The translations under genes and the position numbers were made by a program. A DNA stretch of 64,000 nucleotides from positions 3,168,501-3,232,500 of the forward strand of contig BRXU01000004.1 of the NCBI GenBank assembly GCA_030267565.1. Direction: 5' to 3'. The DNA is from Pleodorina starrii (taxonomy: Eukaryota; Chlorophyta; Chlorophyceae; Chlamydomonadales; Volvocaceae). Below are positions 24,612 to 35,300 of the stretch, piece after piece (position 1 is the first letter of the stretch; every line of letters begins with the position of its first letter). The notes beneath the pieces were generated by a model. That model did not search any database. It worked only from the letters and a program-made list of their open reading frames with translations, and was not told where the DNA came from.

Positions 24612-27600
24612 CTACTGCTGACTCCTTTGCGCCCACTTCCCTCGGTGGATCACGCCTTGCACTGGCGCGGGAGCGGCGGCGGCCTGAGGGCCCGCAGCCT
24701 GTGGTCGTGCCGGCAGCTGCCGCCCGACCGTCTGGATGGCTCCCTGCTGCTTGGCCTGCTGCCTGGCTTGCTGCTGCGAAGCCTTCTGTGCCATCTTGCT
24801 CTTTTCCTGCACAGATACAAGGGATTCAGCCGAGCAAGGTAAGACGTTATCTAGCAGCAGCCGCGCCTGTTAGCCGCAAACTTCTGCAATCATCGACAAC
24901 CATGCACACTCGGCCGACACCGCCTCACGCACCCACCTCCGCAAGAGCCGCAGCCGCGAGGAGGCCCTGCGCGTTTAGGACCGGCGCCGCCCCGATCACG
25001 GCACCCGCGCGCTTAGTCGCCCCAGCTCCACTGCCAGCCGGCTTCGACGTTGCAGGAGCTGACGCTGGTTGCCGGGTTGCGCCGCCAACAGCGGCGGCAT
25101 TCGGCCGTGCAGCAGCTGCGGCGGGGCCAGACGGTTGAACTCCGGTCCCAGTCCCGCCGCCGCTTCCTTCACTGCTGCCGTTCCCCCCTCCACCCACAAC
25201 AGCGTATTGACCGGTCGCATAGTCGTACGAGTACCACTGATTGGTTGACCGGTGGTAGTACAAGCCCGTGTTGGCGTCGTAGTAGTATCCGCTTGCGGCG
25301 TCGTACCAGTACCCCGACGCCTGGTCGTACACGAAACCAGCTGGCGTTTGCTCCTGGCCCTGGGCCTGCTGCTGCGCCGCGCCACCGGAAGTGCTCGCCT
25401 GCCCCTGATTCTGCGAGGAGTCGGGCTGCCCTTTCTCCTGCTGCTGCAAGTCCTGGGCGTCGCCACCGTCTAGCGCCCGGGCATCAAATGCCTTGGGCTC
25501 CCAGTTGCTGTACATGGACATGGCCTGCGGGGTGCGGAGAGCATGACCAGCGGGGTTTTCCTAGAGCACAGTAAAACGAACCAGACACGCCTCACGGTTG
25601 CGGCAACTGTCTTCCTGGGAAACCTCCCTTACGGACGTGCATCGTCAACGACTAAGGAGAGCACATACACAGCAGCGCGGAAACGGAGTGCAGTGAGAAC
25701 ACAAGCGCGCGCAGTGCCAGCCCTCAATCGACCCTCGCACCTGGGCCGCCTCCAGCGCCTCCGCGCCTGCCGCCGTGCCGCCGGGCCCGGCGCCCGTGCC
25801 GCCGAACTTGTCCCGCGCGTAGCAAATACGCAGCGGCTGCGAGCAGCCCGGCGGTACAGCGCCCTGCAGCAGCCCCAGCGCGCGCGTCGCCTCGCCGACG
25901 CTGAACATCTCCACAAACGCCAGCCCTCGCGGCAGACCCGTGTACTTGTCCAGCACCAGCCGCACGTCCTTGACCGATACGTGCGCGAGAAAAAGCGATC
26001 GCAGGTCCTCGTCGCTGCGGCATGGGGAAACAACATCGCGAGGCTCAGGCGCGAGGGCGCAGTGCAGGTGCCAGAATCTCCAGCACTGCGCCAGCCAGCA
26101 AGCCCTGGCGGTGCACATCCGGGGTACTCGACCGCAGCCCTCTATCTGGCAAGGCTCACAACGCTTCTCAACGACCCGTGGCGGCCGCAGGCCGCTTTGC
26201 CCGACCCCCGCATTGGGGGACTAACCATAGCTGTTCAGACAAAGCCTCGGTCAAGCCTCGGTCGTGGAGACGCTGCCAGAAGACATGGACAGCTCTGCCA
26301 TACCGCCGAGATTGCAGCGTCTTTGCCGCCGGATTAGCCGTTCAACCGTTAGCCGGACCTCGCCCTCCATTCGAAAATACTTTTACCCTCGCGTCCCTGC
26401 TCACTTGGTCTGCGGCTCCAGGTTGGAAACCTTGAGGATGGGCGACGGCGCGTGTGCCTCCGCGGCTGCACGCTGCGGGTTGCTGGGCCGAGCGGTCGAG
26501 CACTTGTGGCACTCGACGCGCCTGCGGACAAGCCGACGGGAGGCCGAACAGGTGGACGCGCGAGGTTCATTTGCACGGAACGTCGCCAATACGAGGCCTA
26601 AGTTGTGGGACCAGTGCGCGGGATACGAGAACGGTACCTAGGAACGGGTACAGCGGCGAGGACAAGTGCTGAATGGCTCCAACTTATCCTTCTGTGAGGG
26701 CGCGAAAACTGTGACGGGAGTAGTCCCACCGAAAGATGAAACCCGGCAGGATGCGGGCCCGCTTGTCAGCGATATAGTTGCTTTTCGTGAGGGTCATGTT
26801 AAGGGTTGCGCCAATGCGTGCACCGGCTTCGGGAAACGCCTCTCCTGGGTCGCACTTGCCACCGCCGATCACCTGGCGAAGTTGACCGCGCTGCACATGT
26901 CGCAGATCCAGTCCAGCGTGTTGGCAGCGGGCGTCGGGATGACAGGCACGCAGTGCGCGTACTCCAGCCACAGCGTGTTTCCACCCAGCTGCAGGCCGTG
27001 GCTGCGAGGCAGAAGCCCAATGCGGCATGCGCAATACGGTGAGGGGCCAGCAGCCTGTGGATGTAATCTAGTGTCGGACCTGGTGACTGCCAACCCAGCC
27101 AGCGACAAGGCGCCCATATCCAAACATGAAACGCCCCCCCTCGAGTAAACCACCTACCGGGCCTTTGTTTCCATGAGTACAGCCGCGTCCGCCTCAGTAG
27201 CGAACTCCACGAAGGCGTTTCCGCGCGAGAGGCCGCTGGTGCGCGACCGGACCAGCTTCACGGACACCAGGCCCGCGAAGCCCTCAAACAACGCTCGCAC
27301 CTCCAATTCGTCTCGTTCCTCGGGGATATTCTGAGATGGGGAAAGGTGAGCATGCTTAGGTGGCGCTTACGCCAAGTGCGAGTGCAAAGATGATGGCTGG
27401 AGTGCGAGGTGCTCTGGTGGACTCAGGACCAACCAAACACCCTCGCCGCGTCGGTGGGCGTGTGCCCGGGGCAAAGGCATCCAGGCTGTGGGACGCGCAG
27501 GGACGGCGCAGTGCGCGCAGGTCAGAAGCGAACCCTATATGTTTGCCGCAACGGCTACGGTAACAAGACACGACGCTTACACTAAGGTTGAGTTTACCAC

Positions 27601-29559
27601 CAAATGCACTCGCTGACTGCGTCCCCGCCGCTGAGCCTATGAATATACGCGCGAGCCGCACGCACCCGCACATGCACAGTGTTGCTCGGCTGGCCCCGGC
27701 GGCTGCGCCAGGTGTCGAAGGCGTCATCATTATCTACGGAGCGGCTCCGACGGCTGTCGCCGCCCCCGTCCGTGTCATCCGCCCGGGAGGAGTGCCGCCG
27801 GCGACCTGAGTAAGGCGCAGCACGGCACACGTCGAGGTGCGTGAATTGTAGTCATCAACTGGCAAGGCCCACGTTAACGCAATCGAGTTGGGCCGGGCCG
27901 GTAAGGAGATGCCAAGGATGGCCAAAGGCCAGACGCGCATGCGTGCTGCGAAGCGGCGGGATAATCGGCCAGCGAGTTAGTTGATTGACTGGGCTAGCCG
28001 AGGGGACAGCCATGTTGGTGCAATATCATACCAGGCCAACACAGGGCGGTTGGGCCTAGGGCGGTTGGGCGTATTTACTGCACGCCGCGGCGCAAAGCTC
28101 ACCGTAGCCATCGTCATCTTCACGGCTGTAACGCCTATCGTACCGGTCCCGCTCATCGCGGCGATCCCGATCCCGGTCCCTGTCTTCGCGGCTGCGGTCT
28201 CTCGGGTCGTAACGGTCATCATCACGACCACGCGACCGCTCGTAACTGCTGCGGTCACGGTCCCTGTCGTACCGGTCGCGGTCTGATCGGTCACGAGACC
28301 TCGAGCGGCTGCGCTGTCGCCGGTCGGGACTCCTGCTCCTACGGCTTGACCTGCCGTGGGACCGCGAGCACAAGCGCAGAGCAGATGTTGAGTGTTGCTG
28401 ACACCTTAATTTACACCCAAAAAGGACACTCGTGACTACAACCTCTAAAGCATGGCAGCAGGGAGATGGACAGCGGTGACTGGCACGTACATGCACTTGA
28501 CGCACCTGCTGTCCCGAAAGTCCTCATCTCGCCTGTCACGGTCCCTGTCCCTGTCGTGTTCACGGTCCCTGGACTCGTGTTCCTGCCGCCGGCCCTCACG
28601 GTCCCGTTCCAGGCTGCTGCTGGCGTGGCGGCTGCTGTAGTCCCTGTCCCTGTCACGATCCCGATCACGGCGGTCTCTGTCCCGCTCACGATCACGGTCG
28701 CGAGCACTGTCCCGGTGGCGCTCGGGGCTTCGGCTACGGCTGCGGGGCCTGCTTTCCCCTTGGCCTGTAGCGCCCGTGCTGTAATGCTGCGGCGGCTGGC
28801 CCTGGGCTTCGGGCACGGGGTAAGCCGGCTGCGGAAACGGCTGGGGCTGCTGCTGGTAGGGCTGGGGCTGCTGATACTGAGGCGCCTGCTGGGGCGGCAG
28901 GTTGCTGACCTGGGCTGGGTTTTGCAGCAAGTCTGGGGGTGGATACGATGTCACATCGATCCCCGGTCCATTGTACTGCTGCTGCGGCTGCGGGTTCTGG
29001 TAGCCGGACCACGGCGCTGGCGCCCCTGCCGGCGCGCCGTGCGGTTGTCCGAAGTGCTCCGCATAGGGTCCACCTGGTTTCCAAAGCCAACAAGGTGGCC
29101 GTTAGCAAAGGCAAGGCTGGGCCGTTTCGACAGACTGCTCGCGTGGTGGAAGGGGCGGCAGCCCGGGCCAGAAGCGCAGCGAGACGTGTTGTGGCGGTAA
29201 GGGTAGTGCCTTTGAGAGGCTGCCGCTTGCCAAAGGCAACCGATAAGAGATGAGAGCCACCTTGACTGCTTCCGGTGTGGCTCCAGACGTAGTTCTGCTC
29301 CCTGCACCCGTGGGCAGGTTGTTTGAGCAGGTCGGCCAACGCAGGCAAAATGGTTTAAGAATCCTGCCATGGATATAAACTTACATTCGAGCCGCCCAAT
29401 CCTTGCCGGCAACCTGGCTACACCGGCTACGAAGGCCGATTCGAGAAGGAAAAGGGACGTCAGGCTCGCCAACGACGGAATACCTTGAGCCATTGGTTGC
29501 ATCTCTGGGTTCTTACAAAGGACAGCGCCTTCTCGAAGAACGGTCCGCCGAACAAACAC
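24612..29559 (-). CDS. RBM5/RBM10/SUA-type splicing regulator: RS, RRM, RanBP2 zinc finger, RRM, OCRE; 868 aa
   Basis: Nuclear RNA-binding protein likely acting in splice-site choice. Exons, all phases consistent: 29559-29385, 29073-28506, 28350-28103, 27805-27666, 27330-27158, 27001-26873, 26521-26405, 26014-25741, 25524-24937 and 24806-24612. Order: Gln/Pro-rich start, a long RS/RD-rich stretch, and RRM1 (TVHVRNIPEERDELEV ... RGNAFVEFA). Next comes a RanBP2 finger DWICDMCSAVNFARRVECHK plus C, split by an intron. RRM2 follows (ILKVSNLEPQT ... GLAFVEMF). The OCRE tyrosine repeats are YDQASGYWYDAASGYYYDAN and GLYYHRSTNQWYSY. This order matches RBM5/RBM10 and plant SUA. The usual C-terminal C2H2 finger and G-patch are absent; the protein ends 64 residues after the OCRE exon. 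The first exon is the weakest part of the model; an internal ATG at about 29502 is also possible. Confidence 0.85.
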
Positions 29560-29830
29560 ACAACAAGCTGGGTCAAAAATCTTAAGATTTCTCTCGAATG
29601 AGATGAAATTGCTCAGCTTGAGGCATTCGCGTAGGAAGGTGAACAGCTAGTAAATATATTCGCGCAAGTGCAGCAGTGGTGTAGTGCATGTGAAGCGGAA
29701 TTGTACGGGAAGTCGTACCCGCGCAGGAAGGAGAGAGAGAGGTGTATCGTTGTTCTTCTGGCTGTAGGTCACCTGTCCAGCCTTGTAACAGTTCCTTTTT
29801 TCGGGTGTGTTGCAAGGCGATTTCACAGCA
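29560..29830. promoter_or_regulatory. Short divergent promoter, RBM5-like / rhodanese-methyltransferase
   Basis: Only 271 bp separate the proposed starts, so both genes probably share a bidirectional promoter. No specific element was identified. Confidence 0.45.
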
Positions 29831-31539
29831 ATGACTTCTTACTCAAGCGACGGCGGCAATGGGGTGCCCATGCTTCATGACCTGCGGCTCCAAGGGCTTC
29901 TTCAGCAGGTGTACGGCAGCGACGATGCAGGTCGGCCATGCCTCATCGATTTGAGGGACGCCGAGACATTTATAGCGTCAAGGCTCCGTGACAGCTACAG
30001 CGTGCCCCTGCCGTTCCTCGTCCCGCGAATGGTACGTTCTGGGGTGCAACCTGTGCACCGCTTAGAGCGGTTCAACTGAAAGCTGTAAGCAGCAGGGCCG
30101 AGGGGACTGCCCTGACAGGTTCTTGTATGCATGTATACATACTGCTGTACGGCGTACCGCCCACGTCGGGCCACCAGCTAAGCGGCATTTGCGTGAGCAC
30201 ACAGGGCTTTTGCTTATGGCTTCCTGCCGACGAGCGCCCCCATCCCCCAACCCCATATACTTGCATGCAGTTTCTCCTCCCGGGACGCGAAATCCCTCTT
30301 GGGCTGGTGGTTGGCGGCCCACCGGCCACACAAATGGTTCACGGGGCCGCCGCCGCCGGGGGCGCAAAGAAGGACATCCAGCTGACATCGTTCCTGGAGT
30401 CGCGCGGCTGGCGTGTGGCTTTTTGTATCGAGGCGTCGACGGAGCTGTGGCGTGTGGCGGAGGGGATGGGCGTGCTGGAGCGGGGCGGCTGTGCGCTGAC
30501 CCTGAAGCGCCGCTGGCCCTTTCAACCAAGCAAGCTGCTAATGCAGCAAGCGGACCTTGTGGAGGAAATGCTGGTCACATCCCGGCTGAGTTTGGTCGCG
30601 TCGCAAGAGCCTGCTCGCGAATCCAGCGGTTGCTCTCCAGCAACAAACCAGGCGGGCGGGGAAAGAGCTGCCGTCCAGCCGGCTGGTGCGCCGCGCGGCA
30701 CGTGCAGCGTGACGCTACGGATGCTGGACATCGGGTGCGGCAGTGGCCGTGACCTTGCGTGGCTGGCGACGCGTGGCTCCGTCGTGCGGATGCCTGAAAC
30801 GCACAGGAAGGACGACAGGGGCGCAGACGTCCATTGCGATGGCGATGCCGGCCCGGGCCGGGCGACGGACGTGCAGGTGACCTGGGAGTGCGTCGGCCTG
30901 GACTCGTGGCACGGTGCGCTGCAGCGGGCCGCGGAGGTGCTGGCCCTGGGCGAGGTGCCGGCGGGACCAGGCGGGGTGACGCTGCACCTGGTGCAGATAG
31001 GGCCGGGCGGTGGCGAGCTGCGACCGCTATCGCTGCCCTCGGCCGCCGCAAAGACGCCGCAGATGCAGCTCCTGCGGCGCTACCTGGTGGGCGGGCAGGG
31101 GCAGGAGCTGCCAAAGGAGGGAGGCGGAGGAGCGCCGGCCGATGCGGCTGCCGCGGAGCATGAACAAGGTGCCGCCCGCAGCGCTGTCGCGGGATCCGAA
31201 GACGACGACGGCGAGCCGAGAGAGGCGCTGGACCTGTCCGCGCTGGGGCGCTTTGACCTGCTCGTGTGCGTCCGGTTCCTGGAGCGCTCCTTCCTGCGGA
31301 GCATGGCCGAGTTGCTGCAGCCGGGCGGCGTGATTCTGTTCTCGACGTTCGTTGATGGGCCGGGGCTGCGCGCGTTTGGGCGGCCGCAGGGCCGCGAGCA
31401 TGTGCTGCAGCCGGATGAGCTGTCCAAGACCTTCTTCGGCCCCTCGCAGGGCTTTGAGGTGGTCGTGGACGGCGTTGAAGCAATCGCTGATGGGCGGGAG
31501 GTCAGCATGTTTTGTGCACGCAAGCTCGCACCCGTGTGA
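29831..31539 (+). CDS. Rhodanese-like domain fused to SAM-dependent methyltransferase, 489 aa
   Basis: Two exons (29831-30031, 30271-31539) join in phase 0 as VPRM|FLLPGREIP. Residues about 1-150 look like a rhodanese fold: CLIDLRDAETFIASRL with the typical DLR strand, then VPLPFLVPRM, PLGLVVGG and FLESRGWRVAF. No CXXGXXR-type active-site loop is visible, so it is probably catalytically inactive. The C-terminal part has the SAM-binding motif I LDIGCGSGRD (about residues 219-228). A downstream FDLLVCVRFLERSFL and LLQPGGVILFSTF match post-motif strands of class I methyltransferases. A Gly/Ala-rich, acidic insert separates them. The substrate is unknown. An in-frame ATG eight codons upstream (29807) is an alternative start. 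Confidence 0.75.
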
Positions 31540-32308
31540 ACCATGGGACTGTCGAAGCATATACAACGGTGTGCAACGGACGGTTCGTGATTTGGTGGGT
31601 TGCACCCACCAGTAAGGGGCGGGGCCGCAGTTTGCTTTCTGGCAGCGGCCGGAGGCCGCGCTGCCAGCGTTTGAGACGAACGTGTGTGTCGCACGTTAGT
31701 GGGTGCGGAGCTTTGTAGACAAGCAACCAGACGCACGGAACCCAGGGCAAGTGCAATGTCAAGTGACAGACGTGTAGCATGGCGCCCCTGTTTGTACGTA
31801 CGTCGCGTCACGTAGTTATAGCACAGCCACTAATTGACAAGTCAGGGCAAGCTTCTCGCTTGTGCCGCGTATGTCCCGAAACAGTTCATGGAGCGTCCCA
31901 CCTCCTCCTACAAGCCACAACACTACGCGGGCCCCCTTTCTGTACCGCCCTTGCTCTGTTTGGACCGCGCACCTCCTCCCACCACACGGATTGTGGTCCA
32001 TAAACGCGCACGCCATGAGACAATTACCAATGCACCATTGAGTCCAGTTACAACAAACATTGTCGCGGTCACAGGCTAATCGAGCCGTCCCTTTGGTAAG
32101 CGCGACCCCTGATACCAAATTGCATACAAACCTAATCGTCACAACCCCACTCAGGAGTCGCCATCAACATTACACCTCCAGATTGTCAGCTCTTCAGTAT
32201 GTACAAAGTTATTCGTTCGGTGAGGGCGCCATGTAACGCGTACGTGCGTCGCGCCGGACTTCCATCCCCGCCGCCATGCAGCGATAAAAGCAAGGGTATT
32301 CGTCAGCG
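31540..32308. other. Convergent 3' region with overlapping polyadenylation signals
   Basis: No gene recognised. TTACA at 32170-32174 (TGTAA on -) lies 135 bp after the stop of the large minus-strand gene. A plus-strand TGTAA at 32232-32236 lies beyond it. If both are used, the two transcripts overlap at their 3' ends. Confidence 0.45.
32170..32174 (-). terminator. Probable polyadenylation signal (TGTAA) of the 1739-aa protein gene
   Basis: TTACA on +, 135 bp past the stop at 32309. TGTAA is the established volvocine polyadenylation signal. Spacing is as expected, but a 5-mer is weak evidence alone. Confidence 0.45.
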
Positions 32309-35300
32309 CTACAGGACAATCTTGTCGAAATCCCGCAAGAGCGTGTTGACGTGCGCCAGCAAGTCGTCCAGGGGCGACAACGCGCCGCTGGCACTCCGCG
32401 CAACCCCGACGCCGGCACCTCGCCTCGCCTCGCCAGCCCCTGCCGCCGGCGGCGCCGGCCCCGGCGCCGGCGGGATGTTGCTTATGCGCCGCCTTGCTGG
32501 GCCGACAGCCGGCGCCTTGTCCTCCTCGGTTGGAGTCAGCGGAGGCTTGGCGCTGAGCTTCCTCGCGCGGGAGCCCACGTTCATGTTTAGGGGAGGCTTA
32601 GAAACACCGCCCTTCGGTGACGACAGGGGGCTCCCCCGCGCAGCCTTCTGGACAACATCCGGGCTGTTTTGGTCGATGTAGTAGTCAGGGTTTCTGCAGC
32701 CAGTCAACGCCGATAACCTTAGGGTGGAAAATTGCACGGCCCAAAAGCCGCATGAGGCGATGCGGATGCGTTCGCACCTCCCGTGCCAAGGTCGCGGCTT
32801 AAGCCCTTTACTCCTTCACTGAATGAAGTCATCTGTAGGAACGACATCCGGTCCCCCAAGAAAGCTGCACCCCGAGCCCGGGCCCAACCAAACTGCATTC
32901 CTATATCTGTCCTAACCTTCGCCCCAAAGCGCACTGTCGCAGTGCCGTAAAACATCCTCTCATATTGGTATGGATGACGTACCTGCTGTTTGTTCGCGGC
33001 TTCACGTGTGACCAGTCCACCTTTCGCGCCTGGACCTTAGCAGAGCGCCGCCGGAGGAAAGGTTTGGGCGGCGCGCCCCCCTCTTCGGCGCCCGCGTCGC
33101 CACCATCCCCTTCCTGCGACCACTGCCGGGACGCTTGCTGCTTGGGTTCTACCAGCTCGGGTACTTGCGTCTCACGCGGCGTGGATAGATTGCGCTGCGG
33201 CTGTTGCTGTTGTTGCTGCTGCTGCCCCGCTTGGTGGTTGCACGCACTGCTCGCCCGCGCCCGCTGGTAGGGCTGGAACTGGGGCGCGCCGGGCGGCGGC
33301 TGTCGCTGGACAGACTCTGGCTGCGAGCCCAACCTGTGCGTGAGTTAAGGGAATATCCGTCGGCACTCGGCACAGGTAAATTGCATCAAACGACGGTCGT
33401 GACGGAATCTGACGAGAAACGTTCCCCGACACCTTGAACCTTTCCCGGCTAGACGTTGTCACCAGTATCCCTCACACACTCCTCATCCTCGTGTTTGCAC
33501 CGTCTGGCGGCAGTCACATGGTACAGATGCACCAGGTCGGTGTAAGATGCGCCTTACCGTTATGCCCAGCCATGTCAATCGCACGATGTGCCGGCCCAAT
33601 GGTTAACCACACCGACACTGCACCAACACTATTGCGGGCAGCGCTTGCTTACTCTTTCACGCTGCTGACTTGCACGTTGTGGCGCATGATGCTCTGCTGC
33701 TTCAGCCGCAGAAGCGCCATGGCCTTGGAGCTGGGCTGCCCACCGCCGTCCGTTGCACTGGGCAGCCGCGGCTGGTGCTGCTCCTGCGTCGGGAAGCCGC
33801 CCGCGCTGAGCGCGTAGTTGTGCGGCAGCGCGCCGCCACCCGCGATCGCCAGCTGCCTCTCAGCGACGCTGTAATCGGATCGCCTGCGCGCGCCCATGTA
33901 GTTGCCGCCGGGCTGCCGCGGCTGCAGCACGGACGGCCGCTCGTCCGCGAGCTGCTGGCCCCGCTCCTCCTCCGTGTGCGCATGTGCCCCGGCGGGCAGC
34001 TGCCCATGCCGCTGCCACTGCGGTGCCGGGAGCTGCTGGAGAGCCCACTCCGCACCCGAGCCGCGGACCGCCCCGTGTGCCGCCGCTGGGGACGCCCACG
34101 GGCTGCTGCCGCCGCTGCCGCCGCCGCTGCCGCCGCCGCCGGGAGACGGTGGGGGATCTGCGGTGGCATCCAGCCGCGCGGGGACGGGCTTGCCCTTGCC
34201 ATCGGTCTGCCACGCCCACTTCACCTGGCCGGCCTCAATTGCGACGGACAGGCCCGAGATGCCGTGCCCAAGATTGAGCTCGCCGCTGACGACCGCGTCC
34301 TCCTTGCTGCACGCCGCGCGCGATATCGCCTCGGCCACCGCGTCCGGCAGCAGGGGTGAGCCCATGGCGGCCGTAAGCGGCGAGCGTGCAGCAGTCGCCT
34401 CGGTTCCGCCGCTGGCGCCCATGTTGCCCGATGCCGGGCGGGCTGCCCATCCCCGTGCAGCGCCGCTGCCGTCATGATCATGGGCAGCGTCCGCGCCCTG
34501 CTCCTCGTGGTGTAGCGTGCCTGGCCGCTGGGACTGCGGCGTTGTCCCGCCCGGGGGCTGAGGCTGGCCGCCCTGCAACCCGTGCTGCGACTGCCACTGC
34601 TGCTGGCGGCGAGCCTTCAGTTGTGACAGCTTGGCAGCGCTGGACGCAGCAGATGGTGGGCCCGGGCTCTGCAGGACAGAGCGTTCGCCAGGCGCGAAAC
34701 GTCCCGCGGCACAGTCAACACCAGGTAGCGGCGGCGAAGCGAGCGCGTACGGGTTACGGTACCACACGTCGGGATGAATGGTTGCGACTACTTGGAGTAT
34801 ATCCCCGACATCGTTGCGGTACCTTGCAAACATCCCTAGGACATGCACTCCGGCGGCCAGATAGATAGGAGAACGGGCTTAGGGTAGAAGTGGCTTCAGG
34901 GGAAACGGCTTAGAAACCTTCTTGGCGCGAATGGCACCGTGTCAAGGACTCAAGCCACAAGCTCAAGATACGCACCTGGCCCTGCAGCAGCTCCGGGTGA
35001 TCGAATGCGGCGTGCCTTGCACCCGCGACATTGTCCTCTTGCTCTGGCGCCGCCTCCGCTCGTCTGGGCAGAATGTGTGAAGGGAACGCTCCCAGAAGCC
35101 CCGCACTGCCATCCTCCAACGCGTCAATACTACCATGCTCATGCACGCAAGCGAAGTCGAGCCCACGCGTGTTGGAGCAGGCGTCCGGCGGCGCCGCGGC
35201 AGCGCCCTCCGCAGGCGCTCGGGAGACAGTCGTTGGAGCCAGGGGCGGCGCCGACCGGCGTTCTACGGCAGGCGGCTGTGCTGCCATGCCAACGTCTGCT

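Noticed and set aside
30575..31483. A 302-codon minus-strand open frame opposite the methyltransferase
   Set aside because: The plus strand carries the SAM-binding motif and conserved strands; the minus frame is Arg/Pro/Ala-rich shadow.
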